A DNA stretch of 64,000 nucleotides, taken from NCBI GenBank assembly GCA_037044905.1, contig JBAOKB010000154.1, positions 434,001-498,000 of the forward strand. The letters are read 5' to 3'. Shown here piece by piece: positions 53,094 through 62,771 of this stretch. Both the position numbers and the translations under genes were made by a program. Origin of the DNA: Hortaea werneckii (lineage: Eukaryota > Ascomycota > Dothideomycetes > Mycosphaerellales > Teratosphaeriaceae). Every line of letters starts with the position of its first letter. The first letter of the stretch is position 1. The notes under the pieces were generated by a model, which had not been told where the DNA came from, did no database searches, and saw only the letters and a list, made by a program, of their open reading frames with translations.

Positions 53094-54093
53094 TCGTGGA
53101 GTGTGTCAGTAGACAGCATACGCAGACGGTTGACTGAGGTCCGTCCCTTCGATACAGAGGTAGGGCAGCGCAATCAATTGTATGTTGCTTTTCGTGGCTT
53201 GGAAGTTCGAACTGAAGCTAAAGGGTATCAGTACCAGACGATAGTGACCAAGGTTGAAATAGTCGTGACAGTGATTGAGACGCCATTCATTATTGAAGCA
53301 TGGTTCATGGAAGGCCGAAACGATCAGGGACGAGCTGATTGGTGCACTAGCCCGGCTAGTGCAAATCAGGCAGGAACGCGGGATCATAACCGCACCTCTC
53401 TAACGACGGCGTTCCTCCTTCGTCTGAGAGCAGTACACATTTTCGACATCATTGCTAAAACCCATCGTTTTGATGACCAGGGTCATCCCCTCAAGATACC
53501 ATGTCATCCCGCACCGCCGTGACATAGAAAGCAAGTCGACATCTAGAGCCTTTTGACGGGCGAATGCGTGATATGTCTGCTGCCACAACCGAATCCGAGT
53601 AGCTCAAAAACATGATGGTCGAGGGATGAGTTGTTGATGAATGAGCGCCACTTGGAAGTTGTCTCCCCGCAAGGTCTGCCAGCAACATGAAGATACACCG
53701 AAAGTCACACGACCGCAAGTTTTCTGCCGCAAATCAGCAAAAGACATTGGTGATTCGACAAAAGCTGAGGATGGAGTGGGGTTTGTAGCAGTCAAAAGAA
53801 ATATATGTCGATTTTCTTCCGGCTGCCACTTATGATGCATTGCGCTTTGGTGGCTCCAAATACTTGTAACCTACGATGTCCTGTGCGAGCGTACAGTTCG
53901 AACTCGATGTAGTAATCATTTGACTAGCGATACCGCTCTATACTTATGAATCCCCGTTAGCTTTTTCACTCTAAATGCTACTGTATTGACCTTTCCTTAA
54001 CAATACTGCCTCTATAGCAATGAGATACGTTCGATTTTAGCGATTCTTACAGCAAGTTTAGACTGTATGTGCATCTGTTTCATAAATATCGAT
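53094..54093. other. Intergenic with a perfect short palindrome
   Basis: About 1 kb between the small membrane protein gene and the aminotransferase 3' end. The only clear structure is the inverted repeat at 53343-53363. No gene-like frame is supported. Confidence 0.5.
53343..53363. repeat. Inverted repeat with 10-bp arms and one central base
   Basis: TGCACTAGCC and GGCTAGTGCA face each other around a single C. The symmetry is perfect. It could be a dimeric protein-binding site; a one-base loop is too small for a stable RNA hairpin as drawn. No T run follows and there is no adjacent gene end. Confidence 0.7.
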
Positions 54094-55298
54094 CTATGGC
54101 AGCTGGCCAGGCGCCGCCACACCATTTGACTTGGCCGGCTCTCTCTCGTACTGGCCTTCTTGAACTGGCTGCACCTCCTGACACCAGCCGAACGTGTCCT
54201 TGACCTTGCCTGATTGGATGCCCTTGAGCTGTGCCAGGAGCTTGACGATAGCCGGACCAGGCTCATCGCCACCGCCTTGGTACTTGAACTCGTCGCCCTT
54301 TGACCGCATCGTGATCGACTTGATAGGCACCAAGGCCGCCGCAGTCCCCGCAGCAAGGACCTCGTTGAACTGCGGCAACTCCTCGTATTTGATCGATCGC
54401 TTCTCGACCTTCCACCCCCAGCTCTTCGCGATCTGGCACACGCTGTCGCTGGTCACGGACTTGATGACGTTCTTGCTATCCGGCACCACGACCGTGACGC
54501 TCTCGCCTTCCTTCGACGCATCGCCGTGCACACCGATGAAGCCGGATGTGCTAAACTCGTCGATCTCGCTCCTTGTCCTGCTGTCCAGATGCAGAGTAAT
54601 ACCGAACCCCTCCTTGCGTGCTCTTTCACTGAACCGGAGAACCGGCGCGTAATTCCCGCCAATCTTCGCTGACCCGGTTCCCTCTGGCGCTGCGCGGTCG
54701 AAGTCCTCGAGGATGAGAGCTGAGACGGGGTGGACGCCGTGGTAGACGCCGACGGGGAGGACGTAGACGAGGAAAGTGTACTCCTCAGGCGGGTTCAGGC
54801 CGAGCTGGGCGCTTGAGCCAAAGAGCAAGGGGCGGATGTACATGGCAGCGCCCGAGCTATGCGGCGGGACGAACTCGGCGTTCAGGCTGACGGCGAGGTG
54901 CACGCACTGGTTGAACAGGTCGACGGGGACTTCGGGGATGGAGATGAATTCGGCCGAGTGTTGCATGCGCTCGGCGTTCATGGTCGGGCGGAAGATGGTG
55001 ATGCTCTTGTCGTCAGGAGTCCGGAACGCTTTCAGGCCTTCGTAGCACTGCTGGCCGTAGTTGAGGCCCGGGGCCATGCCATGGATCCGGAGGTAGGGAT
55101 CCTCGACGAAGCGGGGCGTGGTCCATTGGCCGGTCTTGTAGGAGAAGGTCGAGGAGACGTGGCCGTTGACTTCGCGGACCTTGAAGCCGATGTCGTTCCA
55201 GTCTGGAAAGGGTGGTGGTCAGTCGGGGGTTGGAGTCCTTGAGTGGGCTAGGTCATACCGATTGTGTTGACTGGTGGGGGTGGGAAAGTGGGAGCCAT
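54094..55298 (-). CDS. Branched-chain amino acid aminotransferase (PLP fold type IV)
   Basis: Two exons, 55298-55259 and 55202-54094, giving 382 aa. The start MAPTFPPPPVNTI lacks an evident mitochondrial presequence, so a cytosolic form is likely. Motifs: GLNYGQQCYEGLKAFRT near residue 60, then GSAKIGGNYAPVL with the PLP-binding Lys at about residue 193, and EFSTSGFIGVHGD. The enzyme interconverts leucine, isoleucine and valine with their 2-oxo acids. Fungal genomes often carry extra copies in secondary-metabolite loci (ToxF type), but no such cluster is evident nearby. The intron is 56 nt with GTATGA and CAG ends. Confidence 0.87.
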
Positions 55299-55826
55299 GG
55301 TTGCTATGATTCTGTTCTTGAACGGCAGTGTGTGCTTAGTTCTACAGAAGCTGAGATGTAGTCACAACACCTCTTTCAGTACAGCACTCGGGAGCAATGT
55401 GCAACGCGTACCTCGTGCGCGAATCTCACCGTTGTAGGATCTTTTTCCAGTTTCCTAATATGACGCCCGACCTCGGCCTCGACTGACGGCATCCGGGCGT
55501 GTATGCAAGGCACAGACCTTCAACCCCACCAGCACTAAGAAACTGGGTTACAGGACAGCGATCCGCTAGGCCTGATATGGCTCTGGCGACTGTCTGGCTC
55601 GCTGGCTGATGCGTTTGAGGCTCGAGGCGAGATCTCATGTAGATTCGCTTTGTTGCATCCGAACACCTAATCTCATTATACCGGCCATTGGGCGTACGCA
55701 AAGGCAGTCAAAGACTGCGACAATAACAGAATCCTTCTTGTTGGTTGTGAAGAGATGCAGCATTCCCAACACCCATAGTGCCCTCCGCAGCACCAACGCT
55801 CAGCCATAACACATACCCGCATCATC
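55299..55826. other. Divergent promoter, aminotransferase / Erv2
   Basis: About 530 bases. No further gene or motif is supported. Confidence 0.5.
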
Positions 55827-56583
55827 ATGCCTTCTCCCATGGCACCTTCACGGCGTAACATTTTCCTTCTGCTTGCCCTGGCGCTGGTCGCCGGCATCAT
55901 CTACGTATCATCATCCTCGTCGAATGCGCCTTCCACCTCCGACCTACGGCAAGCTCTCACCCCGTCGATCAAGTCCTCTGCCTCCCTCGCCGAGACCCAA
56001 AAGGTCGCCGATGTCGACCAAGCAACGTTGTCAGGCCACACCATCATGCCTAAGCTTGGAAACGCCACAGCTAAAGCGGAGCTCGGGAGGAGTGCATGGA
56101 AGCTCTTTCCACACCATCATGGCTCGCTACCCCGACGCACCCAGCAAGGACGAACAGACAGCGCTGAAGAGCTACATCCATCTCTTCGTCCGGCTCTACC
56201 CATGTGGAGAATGCGCAGAGCACTTCCATCAGATCGTAGACAAGTTCCCGCCGCAGGTGTCGTCGAGAAGCGCAGCAGCGGCCTGGGCATGTCACGTACA
56301 TAACGAAGTCAACAAGAGTCTCGGGAAGGAACTGTTCGATTGCAGTAATATTGGTGATTTCTACGATTGTGGATGTGCTGAGGATGAGAAGGTAGAAGGC
56401 GGTAAGAATAATAAAGAAGAGGAGTCTGCGGATACGAGTGCCGAGGAGATTAGGAGTACGACTCCAGACGCAAAGCCCGAGATGAGTAGAGAGCGGATCG
56501 AAGAGATCACGGGAGAAAGAGGAAGGGACTTCAATGCTAATTTGTTCACTCACGATGATGTGGTGAAGTTGGTGAATGGCTAA
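55827..56583 (+). CDS. erv2: ER thiol oxidase Erv2 (FAD-linked sulfhydryl oxidase), one frame break
   Basis: Start MPSPMAPSRRN leads to a signal anchor (IFLLLALALVAGIIYVSS) for the ER. After a linker, ELGRSAWK begins the Erv/ALR domain. The catalytic CxxC is in RLYPCGECAEHF and the FAD-contacting helix in WACHVHNEVNK, with DCGCAEDE behind it. Erv2 makes disulfide bonds in the ER using oxygen. The first 93 codons and the rest are in different frames: the junction is at the TTT run 56106-56108, where one T too many turns KLFHTIM into another frame. A homopolymer miscall fits best. An unusually long, acidic C-terminal tail (~80 residues) follows the domain. TAA at 56581-56583. Confidence 0.86.
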
Positions 56584-57190
56584 AGTCGTCTGCAGCGTCC
56601 AGTAGCAACAGACAGAGTCGTCGTCTGGCAAGAAGACCTAGGGTCCCTCCGCGCACCTGATCTGAATTGTAATATCTATCAAATTATACTACGCCCGGCA
56701 TACATCCCTAAGAAAGTCCTTCTACCAATATGATCTGCAAAAGTCATGCGTAACTTGGAAAGCGTCCACACCGCTCCTGGGAAGCACTGCGAAGGCCAAG
56801 AACGCTAAGACGGCTCCAAGACTGCATCCAGTATATCCTGCCAATAGACATCTGGCTTTGTCGAGTACTCGAAGTCTTAGACAGTCGACTAATTTGTGGC
56901 TTGCGCCTATTCGCATTCCTGCTCGTTGCTGTGCAACTTCATCAGATCCTTCCCGCAACAGTCGACCTTTCACGGGCTTCGAGTTCGCGTTGCGGCGTGA
57001 CTTTCTTCGTATTGAGGAGGCAGGAAGATTTCGAGGAATGTGAGGCGCAGAAGAGTGGTCAGTTCGGCGGCGCACATGAAAACTGATATAGCCCTGGCTG
57101 CCTGGGTCTTCAGAACCGCCGCTTGATCTCGTATGCTGCCTGAATACCGTGAGGAATCATTCATTTTGTCGTGCTATAACTCCCACGGCC
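56584..57190. other. Intergenic, nothing supported
   Basis: About 600 bases. A plus-strand frame at 56901-57086 starts with a signal-peptide-like stretch, but it overlaps an antisense frame and has no other support. Confidence 0.5.
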
Positions 57191-58814
57191 ATGTTGTTTC
57201 AATATTCTCCTCGCCTCGCTGGCCGCTGTAGCCTCTGCAGCTCCCGAAGGTCGTCTTGCGCGTCGAGCTACCTGCGGTGCAAGAGCGGCCTCGGCCATCG
57301 AATGCGTGAGCAGCGCTGTGAGCTCCAACACTGCTTCCGTCTCGTCGTTTTGCGCCTCCTCATCTTACCTTCGTACTGTCACGCGTACCATAACCACGCG
57401 TCTGCCGACGTAAGACCACCAGGAGCTTTGCACGTGCGTGAAAGACCGGTGTCGCTAACTTCTACAGCACAACGACAATTACTACAGCTGCTACCGTTGG
57501 CAGTATTACTGTTGCGGCTACCACGACATCCACTACTAACACTACCACGTAAGGGCCGCTGACAGATAAAATTCAAAGGAAGTAGGCGGGCAACATTTGC
57601 TGACTGAAAGCTCGTAGCACGTTGCCGTCGACCACCACAGCGTAAGGTGCCCGGAAGATGCACACAGGCCCAATGTACCTCTAACGCATCGCTCTAGCCC
57701 AAGTATTGCCGGTACTACTTTCACGTCGACGATCACAGTCACCGAGACTACTGGCACCTCAACGGAAATTGAGACCTTGTGAGGAGCAATACCTTTACTG
57801 CCGTGGCTATGCATCGAGCACTAACGCGACTACAGCACCGAAACCTCTTTCACGTGTGCGACACCCGCGCCATCCATTCGCAAGCGCCAGGCGGATGCTG
57901 TTCAAGCTTGTGCGGCCTCCTACAGCGAAAATGTCCTCCGCAATGCTTGCAACAATTGCGCTGGTATTGCCGCGGCGACATCGTTCATCTCGAGGACGGT
58001 CACCCCGACGAGGACACGGTACTCGACCACTTTTGTAAGTTTCATATTAATTCTTTGCATCAAGTGGCAGCTACCCATCCTTTTGATGGGCCTGACCAAC
58101 CCTTTCTGACGAATTGACTTGCTAATGTGTTGATCAGACAATCGAGACGGTGACATCGACACCGACGATCACGTCGACAGCGACAGAATACAACGTGACC
58201 ACGTTGTTCGAGCCGACCACAATCTCCCAAGATGTACTCATACCCTCTCCCCAGCGATTAATTGGCTTCAGCTTTACTGATTTCTCAACAGACCACTATC
58301 ACAAGCGGCATGATCACAACCGAAACATCAACAACCACAACCACAGTCACCTCGCCATCCCCCACGCCAACTGCATTCTACCTCCTCCGAGGTACTTTCC
58401 CCGCTGAAGATCCAGCTGAGCTTCTACATCGACGTCGTTCCAGCACCAAGCAGGCCCGATACCAGCGTGGCCAAGTTCATCAGTGGATAAACCGACGCGA
58501 CGCAATTCGGACTTCTCGACAACGGGGCGCTCGTCCAGCTGGGGCGAGACAGTCGAGCTAGCGTCAACTCCCGGGACCTTCTCAACTTCCTGTACTTCAG
58601 CGATGAAGGGTTCACGAACGCTCAGATCGGCAGTGGAGGAGCAAGCGCAGTGACTTGCTCAGCGTGCGAGGACATTTTGACCTGCGTCACCGATTAGGGC
58701 GATCAGTTCGCGGCGTGTCCTGCGGCGGGCGGGGAGTATGTGGTACTGGGAGGCGGGCAGGCGGGGTGTACGGAGGTCGCTATTGCTATCGATCCTGTGG
58801 TGACGATCTTTTAG
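57191..58814 (+). pseudogene. Decayed Thr/Ser-rich secreted protein gene
   Basis: Exons, with strong donors and acceptors: 57191-57409, 57468-57548, 57618-57641, 57698-57778, 57836-58034, 58138-58233, 58292-58814. The product would start with a signal peptide (FNILLASLAAVASAAPEG). Thr-rich segments (TVTRTITT, TSTITVTETTGTSTEIET) and a Cys-containing region (ADAVQACAASYSENVLR) follow, with a C-terminal globular part (LLDNGALVQLGRDSRASVN, VTCSACEDILTC). Defects: one extra base in the TTT run 57197-57199 just after the ATG, a frame change between about 58390 and 58420, and in-frame stops TAA at 58488-58490 and TAG at 58695-58697. Continued protein-like sequence after both stops argues for recent decay. 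The family is not recognised with certainty; a cell-surface role is inferred. Confidence 0.65.
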
Positions 58815-58980
58815 CGTGGTGGTGAGAACGGCATGTGTGAGGATTTCTAGGATGCAGCGCTGGGCGGGGCAAAAAATTGCTTGGTGAGTTTGTGAGCAAT
58901 GAGGTCTTTTTTCTATCTTCACTTCGATGAGAGCACTATAGCGACTTGACTTATGAGTATGCCAGTATTTTACGCTATAG

Positions 58981-60059
58981 CTATAGCTGTAGGAAGCGTT
59001 TGATCTCTTGAACGATATACTGCGTGTCTTCTTTGGTGCCACCGCCACCGCCTGCAAGCTGCCGGTCATTAACGTGTCAGCAAGTCTCCACGAGAGAAGC
59101 GAGGTGACTATACTCACATGGCCCCAGACCGTGTCGATGCATCTAAATTCGCCATCCTTGAGATGCTTCACTTCTGCCTGGTTATCCTCAGGCGGGAAGT
59201 ACTGATCCGTCCTGCTAGGGAAAATCAAGCATTTCGCCTTGATCCTCCCCAGCGTCTTCGCCAGATCCCCGCCGTCTTCAGGATAATAAAGACTAATATC
59301 ACCCTTCTGCCACGTCCGCAGAAGGAACAACCGATCATTCGCATCCCCGCCACCAGACCAATAAGCCTCGAGATACTCCTCCAGCGTCCGGAACCCCAGC
59401 TGCTCCCAGCACTTCTCCCGGAACCATTCTGGACTCAACGCCCAGGTCGAATACACCCTACTGAAAGCCCTCAGCGCATGCTTAGCAGGCTCCTGGTAAT
59501 GGCCATCCTGGTAATCCTTCGCCATGAGGATCGCATGCTTAGGTCCCTCGAGGAAGCACCAATTGTGCCAGCTCGTGCGCGCGCTGCCGGCGAGACAGAC
59601 CATATTCTCCACGAAATCCGGATACAGCGTGGCCATGTGGTAGGCTTGCTGCCCGCCCATGCTGAAGCCGCAGTAAAGGAAGAGTTTCGTGACGCCGAGC
59701 TCGTCGCAGAGCGCTTTCTGAAGACGGATGTTGTCTTCGTACGTCACCTGTGGGAACCGCGGGCCGTGGAACGGCGCCGCTTGGTTGGAGGGTGAGGAGG
59801 ATTCGCCGCCGCATAGCAGGCCTGTGACGATGATGAAGTACTTGCTTGGGGGCAGGATGGGATCGGCTTGCTTTTCTGCATCGTACAGGAATGGTAGGGT
59901 AGTTTCAAGCGTGCCTCCATAGCACGACGGCAGCAGGACGGCGGGGTTCGATGGATCGCCGAATGTCCAGTATGCGAGTTTGGCTGGGAACCGAATGCCT
60001 GCTGGCTCCGCCTGAGGAGAGAGTGTGATGATGTCTTCGAGATACCTTGTTTCTGGCAT
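58981..60059 (-). CDS. Alpha/beta hydrolase, homoserine O-acetyltransferase-like
   Basis: Two exons, 60059-59118 and 59058-58981, giving 339 aa. The fold motifs are present: NPAVLLPSCYGGT near the N-terminus, the nucleophile elbow GFSMGGQQAYHMA, an acid-containing strand with LIFPSRTDQYFPPED, and the catalytic His in DTVWGHLAG, which spans the exon junction. This combination resembles the MetX/homoserine acetyltransferase-like branch of alpha/beta hydrolases, many fungal members of which are hydrolases of unknown substrate. The last exon supplies TKEDTQYIVQEIKRFLQL. The intron is 59 nt with GTGAGT and CAG ends. Confidence 0.82.
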
Positions 60060-60676
60060 GATGTGGTTTCAAGCTGCTGTTGTGGAGATCTTGGAGGTCG
60101 CAAGAGCGATATGAAACGGTACTTGTATGTATGTCGCTGCTTAGTGATTACATGATGTCCTTCCTTGCCGGAAGAGGAAGGAGGAGTGGTGCAATCCACT
60201 TGCCAACGTCATGTTCTCCAGTGGCCACATTAAGCTAGAACCAAGGATCTTGGATGGATTATAGCCGCTCGTGTATCGCCCCAGCTGTGTCTTTTGTCCA
60301 TTGGAGGGCTTCGTGGAAATGAAATGTCAAGACGATGTTGCGTTTCTTGACTTCTATGTGCGGCTCTTGCCGAACAGCCAATTGGCTTGGGTCCAAGCAT
60401 CGACTTCACGTTGCTTGGTATGGCACGGAAGAAGTGCCTAATCTACGGCTTCAAACCCTTGCTGCGAGCATCCGTTGGCTTCCGCCACATCACATCCAAT
60501 AGCAAACCAATTGCATGAGACCTTCCTGCTGAGGGGTACAAAATCTTAAGGTCTAAAATTGTATCGCTGCGAAATGCTACCTTCAATGAACAGGCGCATA
60601 CAGAACTGACGCATCCCCAACAGCCTCTCAACATTCATCATGCCTCGTTTACAGTCAGATTCATTCATATCCCTAT
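60060..60676. other. Intergenic between alpha/beta hydrolase and HIS1
   Basis: About 620 bases holding the hydrolase promoter and the HIS1 3' flank. No gene is supported. Confidence 0.55.
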
Positions 60677-61823
60677 TCAACTTTCCCGTGAGTTCTCGAT
60701 CTTGGTCACCAAGATATCAGTTGCGCCGATTTCTGCCAGCTCATCCATCACGCCAGCAATCTTGTTGCGCTGCACCATCGCGCTGACTGCTACCCAACCA
60801 TCTTCATCGAGGCTGTTGACTGTAGGTGCTCGCTTGCCCGGGGTGATCTTGGATGCTTGGTCTAATTTCGAGCGGTCAATGTTGTACACGCAGAGCACGT
60901 ACTTCTGCGCAGTGATCACGCCCTTGATCCGGTTTGTGATGATGTTGACAAGCTTAGGGTCAGACGGGTGCTTCGAGCTAATAAGCACGGCCGTAGACTC
61001 AACAACCGTAGCGATGGCCTTCAAGCCGGCTGCACGCATCGTCTCGCCAGATTCTTCGTTGTGTCAGTTGTCTTCAGCAGAAATGTATGTGACATTGGTG
61101 AAGGCTTACCAACAAGGTCGACAATACCATCGGCCACACCGAGTGCGCAGGCCGCCTCCACACTTCCGCCAGCGTACCTCATCTGCGTCTTGGGCTTGGC
61201 GGCGTCTCCATTCGATTGGCCGCTGGCCCCAGCCATCTTACTTTCGAGATCCCTGAAGTACGCCTCAGACAAGTTGGTGAAACTCGTGACAATCTTCCTA
61301 CCCACGAGCTCCTCAGGAGTGTTGAAGTTGCCCTTTTCTGGAACTTGGACTTGAAGTTTGCAACCCCCAAACTCCAAATCAAGGAGCTCTTGCACTCCAG
61401 AGCTTTCGGTAGGTACAGAGATGGCTTCGTGCTCTGCAATGACGTCGCGACCGGTAATACCAAGGTCAACGCGGCCTTCGCCAACATACATGGGAATATC
61501 CGATGCTGGCAGGAAGATTAGAGCCATTGGGAGGTTCATCACTAGAGCGATGTCCAGTCGGTTGTGACGGTGGAACTTGATGTCCGATCCGGCCAGTAGA
61601 TCCAGACATGCTTGATTGAGCCTGCCCTTTTTGGGCACGGCAAACAAAAGGCGGTCGCTCAAGCTATTGAGGGATTGTGTTAGTATTAGATCTTAAGAAA
61701 AATTCACATGCCCACCACGTATCCTTCTGCCAATGTTGGCCGTCCGACCTGATAGAAGTGGTAGGCTAATTGGATGCAGACAAAATGGCAAAACGAGCAT
61801 ACATACTGGTTGACGAGATCCAT
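60677..61823 (-). CDS. his1: ATP phosphoribosyltransferase His1 (histidine biosynthesis, step 1)
   Basis: Three exons: 61823-61807 (17 nt), 61663-61110, 61053-60677, giving 315 aa. It condenses ATP with PRPP, the committed and histidine-inhibited step of histidine synthesis. The tiny first exon encodes MDLVNH, which joins to LSDRLLFAVPKKGRLNQACL, the conserved start of the fungal enzyme. Further landmarks: MYVGEGRVDLGITGRDV, GGSVEAACALGVADGIVDLV, ESGETMRAAGLKAI, and a C-terminal regulatory domain with APTVNSLDEDGWVAV. Introns are 143 and 56 nt. All phases agree. It is divergent from the eS28 gene. Confidence 0.95.
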
Positions 61824-62379
61824 GACAACGGTTTCCAGTTGGTGTTTCTGTGACAGCAAACGCAATCCAGCTTATGCAGCGTCCAATCAAGCGAGCGTGC
61901 CAGTGGCGTTGTCCAGGAGATTGTGCGACTGGTGGACAGAAGATGATCTCGCAGTTCTCGTCTGGCTCTACTTCCAGCTAGGCCAAATGAGTCAGGGACG
62001 CGGTTAAAAGCGAATTTGCGGCGTGCACCAAGGAAATGGCTCGCAAGATCTGCAGTATCACAAGGAGTACGAGGAATGATCGATACCTTCTCCGATGCGA
62101 CTGCAGCAGTCAATAATGCGGCCACCAATGCCTCTACCCGTATAGTAGCCATCCCGCAAAGAAATTCACATGCCACCTCCACTGCAAAGCGGACCGAATT
62201 CGACACCTCAGGCTTTCATGGCCGGGCGGGAACAGCCGTCGCTCCGACCTCACTGCCAAGATTCCCGCAATTTCGTCGAGCGAACCTCATCGCCGCCAGC
62301 AGCCTGACCACGAATCACCGCCGCCAGAACCTACGAGAAGCCGCAAAACCGCTACAACCCTCATCTTCATACCGCAAAG
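61824..62379. promoter_or_regulatory. Divergent promoter, HIS1 / eS28
   Basis: 556 bases between the two ATGs. Open frames crossing it are not protein-like. A Gcn4/CPC1-type site would be expected for HIS1, but I cannot point to a clear TGACTCA match. Confidence 0.45.
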
Positions 62380-62771
62380 ATGGACTCGGCCAAGTACGCA
62401 AAATACGACCGTCCGCGACAGAAAGAGCATGGGGCTAATGAATATCTAGGGTTCCTGTCAAGCTCGTCAAGGTCACCCGCGTTCTCGGCCGCACCGGTAT
62501 GCACTGCATTCGATAGAGAAAGGAAAAATTGGTGGAAGAGGATATGTCTGACAGGCTATAGGCTCCCGTGGTGGTGTGACCCAGGTTCGCGTTGAGTTCA
62601 TGGACGACACGACCCGCAGCATCATCCGTAACGTCAAGGGCCCAGGTACGCCGAAGAAGAGAAGAGATATACCAATGGAGAGCGGGTGTGGATACTAACA
62701 AATGCACAGTGCGCGAGGACGACATTCTCTGTTTGCTCGAGTCTGAGCGTGAGGCTAGGAGACTGAGATAA
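62380..62771 (+). CDS. RPS28: 40S ribosomal protein eS28
   Basis: Four exons: 62380-62393 (14 nt), 62450-62496, 62562-62645, 62710-62771, giving 68 aa. It is a small cytosolic ribosomal subunit protein near the mRNA exit/E-site. Sequence: MDSAK, then VPVKLVKVTRVLGRTGSRGG, VTQVRVEFMDDTTRSIIRNV, and VREDDILCLLESEREARRLR to the TAA. Length and sequence match the family closely. Three introns (56, 65, 64 nt) in such a short gene is a dense but plausible ribosomal-protein arrangement. Too short and split for simple open-frame searches. Confidence 0.96.

Noticed and set aside
56901..57086. Small secreted peptide gene (signal-like start)
   Set aside because: Only 61 codons, overlaps an antisense frame, no Cys pattern, no support for transcription.
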